NCBI RefSeq assembly: GCF_964204645.1
Contig: NC_134025.1
Span: forward strand, 17,514,001 to 17,578,000
Reading direction: 5' to 3'
From: Tubulanus polymorphus
Lineage: Eukaryota > Nemertea > Palaeonemertea > Tubulaniformes > Tubulanidae
DNA length: 64,000 nucleotides
A model generated the notes under the pieces. That model did not search any database. It was not told the origin of the DNA and saw nothing but the letters and a program-made list of their open reading frames with translations. Shown here piece after piece: positions 19,596 to 30,604 of the stretch (positions are counted from its first letter, which is position 1; every line of letters begins with the position of its first letter). The translations under genes were made by a program, and so were the position numbers.

Positions 19596-20446
19596 AAATA
19601 TCTTTTTTTTCGTTCAAAAGACCTTTCGCTTGAAAATTCTTTTGTCGGAACAAAATTTATTTCGTTCCAACCAATAATATTCTGTTCGATTGAACCAATT
19701 CGAAAAAAACGTTAGAACAAAGTTGAACAAACTTTTTTTTGTCCAAACGAAAGGTTTTTTGTTCGAACAATTGTTCGATTGAACAGAATCGTTTGAATTT
19801 GATCAGAATTTTATTTTCAGAACATTAGGTTTTTCGTTCGAACGAGTATATTGTAAAAAGTTTTTTCTCCGAACCAAAAGTATTAAGTATTTCGTTCAAC
19901 CGAATAGAATTGTTTTCATTCAAATATTCGTTCGAAAAAATTGTTTTCGCTCAACCAAATTTTTTTGCCGGGAAAAAAAGTTTTTCATTTCAACAATAAC
20001 AAAGCTTTCAGAATGAAGAAAAGTTTTGGTTCAAACAAAAAGCATACAAGATTTTCTCGTCGGATCATTAAGTTTTTTGATCGAACAGCGTGTTAAGGTC
20101 GTTTTGGAAATTTACTCGGTCTGGTATATTTTGGATTACTGTGTATGTCATTTGTCAGGACATTAAACAGAAGACGACTTAGGATACTACCTTGCGTGAC
20201 TCGACTAGTTAGACCGACTTAATCCAAGATGAAGCGTTCCGTTGATTTCGGCTACAAGCTTTCGTTCAGAGATAATGCTGAGCCATTTCGGCAACCTATC
20301 ATTGATACTGTTTCCTAATAGCCTTGTTTAGTAATGGCTGATGTTGTACCTTATTAAATACTTTGTCGAAATCATTAAGAGTAATTATCGCCTAACAGTC
20401 GATTTTCCAGAGTCAAATAGGACATCTGGTTCAGTTGTCCATGGTT
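19596..20446 (-). pseudogene. Mobile element Z, right part, with decayed reverse transcriptase on the minus strand
   Basis: The first half (19596-20085) is a low-complexity run of GTTCGAACAAAA-like words. The second half (20090-20446) matches, in inverted orientation, 59640-59990. Read on the minus strand it has traces of a reverse transcriptase: an AFDKV-like word near 20370-20350, a WLRIF/FLSER-like word, and a SGVTQGSIL-like block near 20180. Stops and shifts are frequent. It is adjacent to the polinton-like gene at 20447, where element Z ends. Confidence 0.55.
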
Positions 20447-21083
20447 TCAAGAAGGTCTAATTGACTGTTTGTCGAGCTTCCTCTTATAAAACTGTATTAA
20501 CCATTGCTTTGCAGCTATATTTTTAGTTAATTTTTGTTCTGATTCAATATTATCTGTTTCGATATTATCTTTATATTCTATAGGTTTGATGTTAGAAAAT
20601 GTTATAACTCCAGTAGAAATTAATGTCATTATTCCACCTAATCGAAATGAAGCGTATCCAACCCATTTTTGTAATTCTGTCATAACGTAAGTAGTCATTT
20701 TTTAAATCAGTATATAATTTATTTTCATCATCAATTGGTATTATCCGGTTACATAATTTAGAGTAACATTTAACTATTCCATCAATAATAGAGTCATTTA
20801 TTCTAGCTAATCTAGCTTCTTCATATATTTTGAAATGTTTGATTACTTTATCTGGTTTCATATTATCTAATTCTTGAGAAGTTATAATTTTTCCGATAAA
20901 TTCATTACATTTACCGCTAGCAATTGATAATTCTAGATGATGCTTACATGTTAAATAGTATTTATAATCAATATTATCATTTTGATAACAATTAGAAACA
21001 ACCGTATCATTATTCCCAGTAATGCCCAAATCTTCTATTGTCTTTTCAATATGAATATTATTTTTACTCGATTTCTTTGACAT
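20447..21083 (-). pseudogene. Polinton-like gene for a two-part membrane protein, frameshifted
   Basis: ATG 21083 in CTAAAATAAATGTC. The first frame (to 20592) gives a helical domain with CKHHLELSIASGKCNEFIGK and PDKVIKHFKIYEEARLARIN. Within a run of six A's near 20700 the better frame changes, and the second piece (20698-20447) continues with LQKWVGYASFRLGGIMTLIS and a hydrophobic segment (GGIMTLISTGVITF), then a charged tail. The two pieces look like one protein of about 215 residues with one membrane segment. Whether the A-run is a mutation or a programmed slip cannot be told from one copy. Element Z abuts the 3' end and may have replaced the last residues. Confidence 0.6.
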
Positions 21084-21416
21084 TTATTTTAGCAAAAAAG
21101 CGAAAAGAATATTATAAGTATTCTTCAAATGATACTAGTAACTCTTTAGATTAATACTAGCTAGTTAAGTTAAAGAATTCTAGTATTAACTAGATTTGAA
21201 TAGCTATTTGAAGTTAAAGAATTTCTATTCAATTGTATTCAAAATATAAAGTATTCTCCTTGTGAAAAGAAATATTAGATTTTGAATAAAAATATTATAG
21301 AATTCACTATATAGTTGAAGTTATTGTTTTTTTAATATATTTTATTTAAATTAGGATTCAATACCTCACTAGTTTTGTCTATCTATAGGAGCAGTTAAAA
21401 TAACTGTCCAGATAAG
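21084..21416. other. AT-rich spacer with repeated short words
   Basis: About 330 bases between two minus-strand genes. It is very AT-rich with repeated ACTAGT/TAACTAG and AAAGAATT words (for example AATACTAGCTAGTTAAGTTA and TTCTAGTATTAACTAG, a partial inverted pair). No gene. Similar AT-rich words occur at 63860-63960. Confidence 0.4.
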
Positions 21417-22124
21417 TCATTTCGGATTCTCGGTATTAAATTCCTCAACGTATTGTTCATTATTTGGATCATTGTTCCATAATTCAATAAATGTCTTTGC
21501 TTTATCTAATTGCTCCAAATACAACTTTAAATCTAGTTTGTTAGATTTAATTATATTTTCTTTCTTTTCAAGAGCCCTTAAGTTTTTCCAGTTCCAGATT
21601 AATTTCTGATTGCATTCGACATTCATGTTAAATTTAGAAATCGGCAACACATGATCTATTTGGAAATATTCGCCATAATTATTAATATTCATTTCATCAT
21701 TGAACTGAAATATAATCCATGATTTAAGAAATTTATCTGAACAGCCTAATAAATTAGATAGTGTGGCTGAATGCGTTTCTTTACTGAATAATTGTGTTAA
21801 ACTAACACCTAGACATTTTCTCATTTTGAAATTAAAATCTGTTTTATACCTTTCTTTTTGATAATTATTATAATATTCTGGAATATTAGCTCGCCAACGT
21901 CTATTTTTTTCATTACATTTTTCTGGATTATTCACTTGATATTGTTTCGTATATAGTTTGCTACAAGTTTTACAGTAACTTTGCTTACCATCTTAAGGAT
22001 ATTTATCTTTATAATATTCTGAAGATTGTTTATCAAATTCACACTTTGAACATTTCTTATGATATATATTTATAACACCAGTATTGTTTTTAATATTGAT
22101 AGTTTGTGATTGTTCTGACTCCAT
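21417..22124 (-). pseudogene. HNH-type endonuclease with N-terminal zinc motif, one in-frame stop
   Basis: ATG 22124 in TATAATAAATGG. The N-terminal part contains KKCSKCEFDKQSSEYYKDKY and, after one in-frame TAA at about 21994, KQSYCKTCSKLY: two CxxC pairs forming a likely zinc ribbon. The long remaining frame (21935-21417) has the HNH-like core FQIDHVLPISKF, with NWKNLRALEKKENI about 20 residues later, matching viral and mobile HNH nucleases. Stop is 21419-21417. Without the single nonsense codon the gene would be about 235 residues. Polinton-like and giant-virus genomes often carry such nucleases; a role in replication or homing is inferred. Confidence 0.75.
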
Positions 22125-22710
22125 TTATTATACATATTTCTTTTATTAAAATTGATTAACATGCTAGAATCCTCTTCTATTCCTCGTCCTTTTTCATTCC
22201 TCACTTTTGGATAAGTCATTTCGGATCCTTGATATCAAAATCATACCAGTTGCAATATCCAAGGCGGTCCTAAATGACCGCTTTTGCTCAGTGCGCGTGC
22301 GCCAATCAAAATTATATATTTATTCTATAAAATTGAAACGACCAAATTATATCACGAAATATATTACAAATATATTTTGTAAACTCCGAATTATATCACG
22401 AAATGGGATGGATATTATAACTGTATATGTCTGTTTGAGGGAGCGATCTCTGGTTCAGTGTTAATACGTCCTGTGTATGTACTAGCGCATATGAAACTGC
22501 CAGTTATTTAATTAACAAGCACCATCTGTCACCGTTTGCAATAAACGATCATTAATAAATCCACGCGTAAGTGGGCGACAGGTGTTTTTTCAGTTTTATA
22601 GTGTTGTATGATATAATGTTAGATATCAACGGGTAGTATGAATATGGCTCAATCCTTATCTCACTACTTTTGTCTATCTATGCTGTTTTAGTTTTATTGT
22701 GTCTTGCTTT
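22125..22710. other. Unassigned segment between HNH gene and element terminus
   Basis: No gene that I can support. The GC content is higher than in the genes to the left. TAAGTCATTTCGGATCCTTGA at about 22213 is close to ATAAGTCATTTCGGATTCTCG at about 21412, so a short stretch is duplicated on both sides of the HNH gene. An 85-codon open frame at 22207 has no protein-like features. Confidence 0.35.
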
Positions 22711-22711
22711 T

Positions 22712-22880
22712 TCAACAGTAGTACTTCTTATTTGCTTCCATTTTAATATCAAATTTTTTATTAAAATTGATTTTAGAAGTTATTCATATTCATATATATG
22801 AATATTTTAAGAGTAATAGGGAATATGGGGGTTCAGGTTAAAGGTTGAAAGGTCGAAAAATAAATTCGAGTGTGCGAGAA
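22712..22880 (-). repeat. Right-terminal region of the polinton-like element, with zinc-finger start
   Basis: On the minus strand, an ATG at about 22741 begins MEANKKYY-like coding in the same way as 50081. The region through about 22880 is the inverted counterpart of 49850-50110 (shared words: AGTACTTCTTATTTGCTTCC, AAATAAATTCGAGTGTGCGA with GAGCGTGCGA in the other copy). Two independent copies both end at this GAGTGTGCGA segment, so this is probably the terminal region of the element. Confidence 0.6.
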
Positions 22881-22938
22881 TTTATTTTTCGACCTTTCGA
22901 CCTTTGGCTTGAACCCCCATATTCCCTATTACTCTTAA
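22807..22938. repeat. 132-base hairpin with 61-base arms
   Basis: The left arm starts TTAAGAGTAATAGGGAATAT and the right arm ends ATATTCCCTATTACTCTTAA, with loop GAGTGTGCGA (22868-22877). Four mismatches in 61 positions are all transitions, which would pair as G-U in RNA. It lies at the presumed outer end of the polinton-like element. Confidence 0.88.
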
Positions 22939-23190
22939 CCCCCTCTCATCTACCACATAACTAACGAGAAAAATACGATAGAATTACTTTTTGGGCCATT
23001 AAATCAGAAATGTTTCGACGCCAATTGAAAAATGTGTGTCATTTTCAGCTGTGTCTAATGTTTTACGAGAACGGAGTTCCAATTTGAAGTTACTACGAAA
23101 ATGAGAAGAGTCGGCGCTTTTTTGACTACGACTTTCGATCCTTTTTATTTCATAGCATTGGCATGACGTCATTGACGTCAACCAATGCTA
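22930..23190. repeat. Interspersed repeat shared with 47906-48140
   Basis: CCCCTCTCATCTACCACATA at 22940 and the following 240 bases match the segment at 47912-48140 (both contain AACTAACGAGAAAAAT and ACTACGACTTTCGATCC). It ends at a TTGGCATGACG motif that is a unit of the tandem array at 48100. No gene. Confidence 0.75.
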
Positions 23191-23468
23191 ACAAAAAACT
23201 AACGAATATCGATGCATGAAGCAATTGAGGAAATCACGAGGAGTAAGAGAAAACAAACGTTTTCTTATTGTGCTGTATACTGGGTAATCAGTGTTCTGAA
23301 AGTTGGTCAGTGTGCTAACCATTTGGTCGGTAGTGTGATGGCAGGGCTGAACAGTGGTCCCTATCCAGAGGTGTTTTTTTTCATATAGGTATATCATGTT
23401 GAGTAAGTCGAACGTTTTCAGGTTAACATATACCCCGTCTCAAGACAAGTCGCGAATGATGCAAAACT
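23191..23468. other. Unassigned flank left of the Sola-like element
   Basis: No gene or clear repeat seen. A 69-codon minus-strand open frame has no protein-like features. The target duplication ATAC of the next element is at 23469-23472. Confidence 0.4.
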
Positions 23469-23472
23469 ATAC

Positions 23473-23497
23473 GGGTCATTTCAATATAAATGGCCAA
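23473..23497 (+). repeat. Left terminal inverted repeat of the Sola-like element
   Basis: 25 bases starting GGGTCATTTCA; inverted partner at 42111-42135 with one difference (A versus G at position 12). Preceded by ATAC. Confidence 0.88.
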
Positions 23498-24704
23498 CTT
23501 GATGTTATCAAAAAGTAGGCCTTCCCTATGGCTGCTTAAAATATTAACACAAGCAATGTGGATTCGAGGGTATTTTTGACTATCAAATATTATATTATAA
23601 ATTATTGAAAATCATTTTGATTAATTAATAAAGGTTAAAAAAAATAATTTTAAATCCACTTACCCCCCAAAAACCTATGTTATTGGTAGGGTTACCGTAG
23701 TCTAACCATAGTTTAACCCTTTTTAATAAAACATGAAACAAAAATTATGAAAATATTTCACTTCCATTGGCAATTTATCGATTCATATTTTGTATACATT
23801 ACTACGTTTTTGTTGGTCCTAAATCACTCTTTTTAGAAATAAGTTATAAAATATACATTCATTGTTGTAACTGGTTTTATGTCAATTCTGCAACGATCAC
23901 TTATTCTTCATGTGACAAGCAAGTAAAGCCATCTATCCAATCAATCAAGTGTCCCGCCAAAAGTAATTGTAACAATGCAACACGTTGGACTGAAGTGCAT
24001 GCATAAAGGAGGGTAAGTTTACTTCAAATTTCATTTGAAAACTGCCGTCTTAGTCCACATCACACAGTTATGTCAATTCTGCAACATGCATAACGACCTC
24101 GAGACACTGTATATGGTATCTGATATATCATTGAACCCAGGATATTGATGATATGAAGCATTGTATTTGTATGCATGTGCATGAAGTTTTAATAAGATGG
24201 CTTTCAGTTGTGTTTTATCAATGATATGTCAACTCTGCAACGGTCATTTCTGCAACAGAATGGCTTCGTTGCAGAAATGACAAAATGTTGCAGAATTGAC
24301 AAATATAAGCATAGTTAACAATTGTAAGTCTCTATTTCACCGGATGACATTCTAGAATTATAATTAAGTCAAATATAAAATATAGTATGAATTGAATAAG
24401 ATATAGCCTATATGCACATTTTGTTTTAATAATTTTTTGACACAAAATCTAGGGCACAGGCGTAATCAAGTATTCGTCCCCGTTAAAGGCTACTAAATGC
24501 TCTCCCAAATTTAACTATGCGCCGATACCAAATTATTATGAAAAGGGTATTGCCTTAGAAGCTTGTTTGTTCTGCGCCGCTGCGGAAACCCGTTTTAGTG
24601 GTGTTAGAGGGTGTTATTTTATAGAAATCTATGCGTAAAATTCACCCACCTGGATTAAAGTATTTGAAGAAAACTTGACATAATCTTTCATTTCAATATT
24701 TCAG
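23498..24704. repeat. Left subterminal region with GTCAATTCTGCAAC repeats
   Basis: No gene. Copies of the motif GTCAATTCTGCAAC or close variants occur at about 23881, 24071, 24228 and 24243 on the plus strand, and inverted (GTTGCAGAA[A/T]TGAC) at about 24270 and 24290. The same motif clusters at the other end (41566-41945). Such subterminal repeats are often transposase binding sites. The rest holds AT-rich sequence and an intron-like segment ending at the acceptor before ATG 24705. Confidence 0.7.
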
Positions 24705-25250
24705 ATGCCGCCTCCATTATTAACGAAGGAGAGATCAAAAAGGCACTTCCAAAAATTAAAAATGGACCCCGCCAAATATGAGGGAAAAAACGAAAAGACA
24801 GAGAACATTACCATCAGCGGAAAGCACTAGGGGAAATTAAGTCAATAGCTGAATTATCAGCTAGAGATAAAAGAGCCAAGCGCAAATACTGGAAAACAAA
24901 ACAAGAGAAACACCGTGAAAATTTGAAAAAAAAAAAGAAAACCAAAATATAAATAACACAGAAAATAAAATACACGGTCGAACTAAAGCAGGTCAGCTCC
25001 TACGAGTTGCACATAAAGTAAAACGGAACAAAGAAATTACAGATCTCAAAGGAAAGATTGAAAAACTAAAGATACAACTAAACAGAACGAGGGTTAGGCC
25101 GAGCCGTTCGGCAGAGAAACGCACTAGTGAATATCCACGCACAAAAACGAGGATATTAATGGCACAGCGACCACAAACCGTAGCACGTACCCTCACCTAT
25201 CACCATACATTGCTTCAAGCTTTTAAGGATCGCTACAAAAGTCTAATAAT
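24705..25250 (+). pseudogene. Transposase N-terminal part of the Sola-like element, decayed
   Basis: An acceptor (TTTCAATATTTCAG) directly precedes ATG 24705. The first 25 codons read MPPPLLTKERSKRHFQKLKM and onward. The frame shifts near 24780, continues RKALGEIKSIAELSARDKRA (about 24815-24875), ends at a stop near 24950, then resumes in a further frame with a basic leucine-zipper-like helix (LLRVAHKVKRNKEITDLKGK to about 25080). Basic, Arg/Lys-rich leaders of this type precede the DDE core in the related protein at 37032-38828. Between the two lie nearly 12 kb of inserted DNA, so they are probably exons of one gene. Not functional as it stands. Confidence 0.6.
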
Positions 25251-26650
25251 TTGCCACAGCCAAAGTGGTTTACCTTTCTACTATCTAGAAGAATGTACAA
25301 TTATACATGTATTCATTTTGATTTCCACTTGCGTCGTGGCTGCTAGTTTTGGTTTAGATATGTCCAGAAAACTATAAGGGCTCTGGGAAGCATGACAAAT
25401 AATTTGATATTGGCTGTGTTTTAGCAATTCTTCGTATTTAGCATAAAAATCCATGAAGCCAATTAAACAGTTCCAAAATTCTCATTTTAGGCCTACCAGC
25501 TCATTTTCTTCCTGATGAATGTGGCAATATTCATATACTCATCAGAATGTGACAAACAATGATTTATTGACTTTCTGAAATTGCCATATAATATATTTTT
25601 AGAACAAATAAACGTTGAATATTTTATCATACGGGTGTCTCCTACAATTTTGAGGTCTCTGAAAAATTTTAAGCTCAAACATTCCGAACTGAATATTTTC
25701 TGAAAAAGGTCAAAAGTCTAGTTTAAAAACAATAAATTTCAAAACTTTATTGGCAATTTACTGTTTTTAAAACGGTAAATTTCCCGTTCTAGAAGCTTTA
25801 AAAACCTTTTGAGTATGTGGAATTAAGTGGACACCTTGCACTCCCTTGCTTACCCAGATACCGTAACGTATAGTACCTAAATATACATTATTGTTATGAT
25901 TTTACGTCAAGAAACAGCGATTTTACCAGACCTTGACTAAGTTATATAATATTTTAAGGTTACCTTAAAATATCGTAAGTATCGACGAAGTATCTAACGA
26001 AATTAAAATAGGAGCACACTAATTTATAGTTTCCACAGAAATAGTTCAAATGATTATCCACGACAATAAAGCGTTCCTAATAAAGCTTATTTCAATTAAA
26101 AACTTCTTAATTAGGAACAGACAGCGTATGACAGTTTTTGTAAAACGCGCTAGGAGAGCGCAGTAGTGCAACGCGCGGTTATACGTGAAAACAGAGTATA
26201 CATACACTTCGCCACGCACTGCGGTGTGTATGTACGTACGTTAAATATATGGATTGCATACCAGCTGATTTACGTAGTGCGCGGATTTTAATGTGTATGC
26301 GCTGTTACGCAAAGAATGCCAATCTACCGCAAAAACATCGGCAAACACACTAATTAGCCTACGGCAATAGCAAATGAAAAAGCGCACACAACTGTGTGGA
26401 ACCAATAAACTCTCATTTCAACAAAAACGATGCCAAACATTTGTCGACTGCCTCTCCAAAAACGCCGCCTCTCGAACTGGCGCCATCGTCTATTACTCTT
26501 TCAAAGAAAGAATGTATTTTGTACGAGTCAGTCAAAATAAGACAATGACAAGACAAAGCTGGGCTAGGACTATAGAAATTGTCACACTTACTAAGTTCGA
26601 GATACTAAATTAGATTTTATGCTGTAAATTACATAGTTTGTTCAATCTCG
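25251..26650. other. Interior of the Sola-like element with no supported gene
   Basis: 1.4 kb with no convincing coding sequence. Patches of alternating CG-containing words (for example GTGTATGTACGTACGTT near 26223) and inverted GTGCGCG words around 26150-26310 may be a small MITE. A 79-codon frame at 26374-26613 (KKRTQLCGTNKLSFQQKRCQ) is not recognised. Confidence 0.35.
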
Positions 26651-26654
26651 ATTA

Positions 26655-26848
26655 ATGTTGTTATTTTGAGAATTGACATGTCTGGTTAAGTAATAATGTA
26701 TGTTGAGTTGTTTGAGTTGTTTGGACAATTAGGGTCCGTGGTTACTCCTTGTCATAACATGTCATCACTAAAATATGAACATTATCAACGTTTAGTTTTG
26801 TCTTCTTGGTTGTCGCTGGATTACTCTGCAGTTAACTGTACTCTGTAC
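26655..26848. repeat. Direct repeat, left copy (partner 35785-36056)
   Basis: GAATTGACATGTC, GTTGTTTGGACAATTAG, AACATGTCATCACTAAAA and AACATTATCAACGTTTAGTT occur in the same order at 35790-36056, which has about 90 extra bases in the middle. The left copy runs directly into the LINE ORF1 remnant and the Harbinger insertion. Confidence 0.8.
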
Positions 26849-26959
26849 TTAAAGCAGCACTCAGGTCGCCCTACGACGCGACGCAACTGAAGACCACGAG
26901 TTGTAACCGCGCTCAGGTCGCTTACAACTAGATCTAGAAGCGACCGGCAGCAACGGGAT

Positions 26960-27113
26960 TGAAACGTTCAACGCTAATCAGTGCGCGCTCAGGTCGCCCT
27001 ACGACCGTCGCTGCAACGCGCGATTCAATTGATCATGTGATCTGTTCAAAATGGCGTCACCCATGTTCAATTAATCATGTGATCTGTTCAAAATGGCGCC
27101 GCCCACGTTATCG
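26960..27113 (+). promoter_or_regulatory. Left subterminal repeat carrying the transposase start
   Basis: CATGTGATCTGTTCAAAATG occurs twice in tandem (ATG 27051 and ATG 27093). The right end has the inverted counterpart, GTGATTAGTTCAAAATGGCG on the minus strand (30620-30600), where the MADF gene starts. Each gene therefore starts within an inverted repeat near its own end, suggesting matching promoters in the element ends. Confidence 0.65.
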
Positions 27114-29890
27114 GTATGTATTTTTTGTTTTTTGCCGAATATCAAAAAATTTATAATTAAATTTTGATCAGAAGTAAACCGATATTGTTCTTACTTAACC
27201 ATAAAAGTTCACACTGAATATTTAGTTCAAAAGTATCTCGATTTAAGCAAAAAATAAGTGGTTTTTAACGTCTCATTTGCAGGAATTAATCAATCAATTC
27301 AATTCAATCTACTAGGCCTAGTTACTAGTCCATTCTTGCTACATTGGCAGTTCCTGGGACTTTGGTTTTGCTTTTAAAATCTATCAATCCTGTCCAAGAA
27401 TGGTTCTGTTTTTCACCTTGATCCTCTGTCATCAGCTTTTTCATTAGTCGTCTGGGATATTAAGTTTGGTCACCAGGAAAGCTAAGCTGTTATTCGCATT
27501 TTCTTTTCAGGATAAACAGAGACAATCTCTGCTCACTCAAGCCCATATACGAAGAAAATATGCCGCTGCCGCTGCTGCTCTCCTCATTAGGAAGCAGCAA
27601 GCTGAAAAAACGAAAAGAACCTACTGGAAGAAGGAGTGGATCAAAAAACATGATCAGCAAGGGATCTACCTCCAACTTCTGAGAGAACTGGCAACAGGAG
27701 ATGTAAAGGCCTACCAGAATTTCCTCCGTGTGATGCCAGATCAATTTCGTGAAATACAAGAAAGGATAGCTCCTTATATTCAAAAAGAAAATACCAATTT
27801 TCACAAGGCTGTTCCCGTCGATGAAAGACTGGCAGTAACACTGCGATTTCTAGCGACCGGTAGTTATTTTAATATACATTGTACTTTATTTTACTTAGAA
27901 AAAAACACATCGTATCAAAAATTCATGTAATGTTCAAATGCAATTGTATAATTTTAAAATTTAATTTCATACGTTATATATATTCATATATAGTATACAA
28001 CTCATATCATATATAAACGAATACCTAGTACATGGAAAATTACTTGATTGTTGAAAATGTGAAATACAACATATTTACAAATGGCGAATAGAAACAAAAA
28101 ATTCGTAATACAAAAATATCTTTGCAGGCGAATCGTACAAATCTCTGTCGTATGGATTCAGACTGGGTGCAACGACCATAGGAGAAATAATTCCGGAGAC
28201 ATGTGATGCAATTTGTGCAAGCATGAAAGACGAATTTATGAAGGTGAATATCAAATAAAGGAACCCAATATTACGACTATTTTGTTAAATTGAATGTTGA
28301 ATACTGACCTATGAATACAAAATAACCTACTACATACTGATTGTTTATGTCTATATATATATATTGCAAACAAACCGAGAAATACTGATTTATGAATACA
28401 AAAAAATCTATGATATACTGATTGTCATGTCATGTCATATATATATTTATTGCAAACAAACTGAGAAATACTGATAAAAAAAATCTACGTTATACTGATT
28501 GTCATCCATATTAAAATAGAAATACTAAAGGATTTATGAAAAATGCGCTTGTGGAGGAACATTGGTTTGAAGCATATTCATATATGAGCTCGATGATTGT
28601 TGCTGTGGTGTAACGTAATGCATATGCTGATAGCTTGTCTGTGGTACCACAATCGCATCGTCAAGACAAGCTAATTCCGCATCTGATATGGCTGCACTTA
28701 TTTTTGCAATTGTCTGCAACTTCACACGCTTGTTGGTGAACTTTTTAATTTTAGCCGCTATATACAAACCAAAGAGGTCATCTTCATCTTGGGCGGGCAG
28801 TTCAGCGAACTTAATCGGCTCAGAAATACCCTGAGCAATTTTCTCAAGAAGCTCATCTTGGTTCCGTTTATGTTGCAGACATTTCCTTTTATTTGGTCCC
28901 GCTTTTTGTGATTTTAAAGGTTCGGGGGTTGACCTTGCACTTGGTGGTGACACAACAGATGTAGATAATGTCTCATCACTTTCATTGCCGCCATTATCAG
29001 CTTCATCATTATCATTTTCGATGGAATCTGGCTCCAGTTCAATCTGGCTTTCAAGCTACAAAAAATTTGTAAATACTGTATTAAAATTTTCATAATTACT
29101 TTTCCAGATGCCTGAGTCGGAAGAAGAGTGGTTAAAGATTGCGTCAGATTTTGAAGAAAGGTGGGATTTTCCACACACGCTTGGCGCAATAGATGGCAAA
29201 CATATTGCACTCAAAGCTCCAAAACATTCAGGATCTATATACTATAATTATAAATCCTTTTTTAGTATCGTACTGATGGCTTTAGTGGATGCAGATTATA
29301 AGTTTATATATGCCGACATCGGCTGTAATGGCCGAATTTCCGATGGCGGAGTATTTTCAGGATGTACGTTGTCAGAAGCATTGGAAAAACATCTACTCAA
29401 TATCCCGAAACCCTGTCCATTGGAGGGTCAATCAGAAGATATGTCATACCACATTCTAGGGGATGATGCCTTCCCATTGAAAGATTACATAATGAAGCCA
29501 TATCCTTTTCGGAACATGACACCTGAGCAAAGGATCTTTAATTATAGGCTCTCTAGAGCCAGGAGAGTCGTTGAGAACGCTTTTGGCATACTCGCATCCA
29601 GATTTAGGGTACTACTCAAGAGGATAGAATTGTCACCAGAAAAGGCTGAAAAACTGGTTATGGCAGTATGTATTCTACATAACTATCTGAGAGTATGCGG
29701 GGATCAAACCGGTCTCACAGCTGCAGAAACCGATGCTTATAATCAGCAAGTACAGACAGAAACTTTAGCTCCGGCAGGAATTCCCCATAGTAACAATGCA
29801 GGATCAAAGCCAAAAGAGAAGCGTGAGAAACTTCGTGAATATTTCTCTAGTGCAGCAGGATCAGTTCCGTGGCAGAACGACATGGTTTAA
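27093..29890 (+). CDS. PIF/Harbinger transposase, four exons, apparently intact
   Basis: Exons 27093-27113 (ATG GCG ..., donor GTATGT), 27511-27859, 28128-28243 and 29108-29890 join in phase to 422 codons plus stop. All introns are GT-AG. The N-terminal part is helical with a basic QQAEKTKRTYWKKEWIKKHD and a helix-turn-helix region (DQFREIQERIAPYI, then LRFLATG|ESYKSLSYGFRLG with IGEIIPETCDAI across the splice sites). The last exon has the DDE_Tnp_4 core: GAIDGKHIALKAPKHSGS (first Asp), ADIGCNGRISDGGVF (second Asp), GDDAFPLKDYIMKPY, and RARRVVENAFGILASRFRVL (catalytic Glu). It cuts and pastes the element together with the MADF protein encoded on the other strand. Exon 4 lies inside intron 2 of that gene. 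Confidence 0.92.
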
Positions 29891-30604
29891 AATTATTCGT
29901 ACCTGAAAAGATGCAACACTGTCTCGTTGTTTTACGTGTGATTGCAAGAACGCAAGCTTCAATTTTAACCATTCTTGACGTGTGGTCAGTGGCTTATGTC
30001 CACTTCCTGACGGGGGACATTTGATTATCCGACAATACTGGGTCCTAAACGATTTTAATTTTTTCTTTACTGCATCAACTGAAGAAGAAATGATAACATT
30101 AATAATAAAGAGTACTAAATAAAGAATTGATGAAATTTATAATTATTATTGTATTGTATTGATGATTGTAGTGAAAATAAAAAGGTAATAAAGTAGTTTG
30201 TTCTATTGTGTATTCATTCAAAATCATTTTTTTAGAGTTTCTATATCAAGATGAAGTTCTATTTATCAGTGTTTATAGTATGGACACAAACCAACAATTT
30301 CAATAGTTACTGACAATAACTGGCCCAAATAAAATTGTTTTAAAATACAATATATATCAGGACTCGAACCCACACACAGCGGTGTGAAGGTGAAGGTCAT
30401 TATAGTTTTGGATCGGCAATGAACAAAAATGTCAAAAAAATGGTTCTTACCGGACTTTTCTAGCTGGAAACATATCTCCCTTATGTCGCTATCTTTTTTA
30501 TTTCGATTTATGTATTCATTGCACGATGTGTCGTACAATGACGGTCGTTCCTGCCAGAGTTCGATCAACCTCGCTTCAAAAGCTTCCGACCAGCCGTCCG
30601 CCAT
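28534..30604 (-). CDS. MADF-domain accessory protein of Harbinger element 1, three exons
   Basis: Exons 30604-30451 (ATG, donor GTAAGA), 30078-29903 (acceptor TTCTTCAG, donor GTACGA) and 29055-28534 (acceptor TTTTGTAG) join in phase to 283 codons. The MADF domain spans exons 1-2: FEARLIELWQERPSLYDTSC, then a helix across the junction, LKSFRTQYCRIIKC and TRQEWLKLKLAFLQSHV. The third exon is acidic then low-complexity with a BESS-like helix near the end (DEDDLFGLYIAAKIKKF). Such proteins recognise the transposon ends and recruit the transposase to the nucleus and DNA (known for Harbinger Myb-like/MADF partners). The start lies in the right subterminal repeat, mirror image of the transposase start. 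Confidence 0.9.

Noticed and set aside
25493-25678. Short minus-strand frame in the Sola-like element
   Set aside because: No start context, motif or conservation; length expected by chance in AT-rich DNA.
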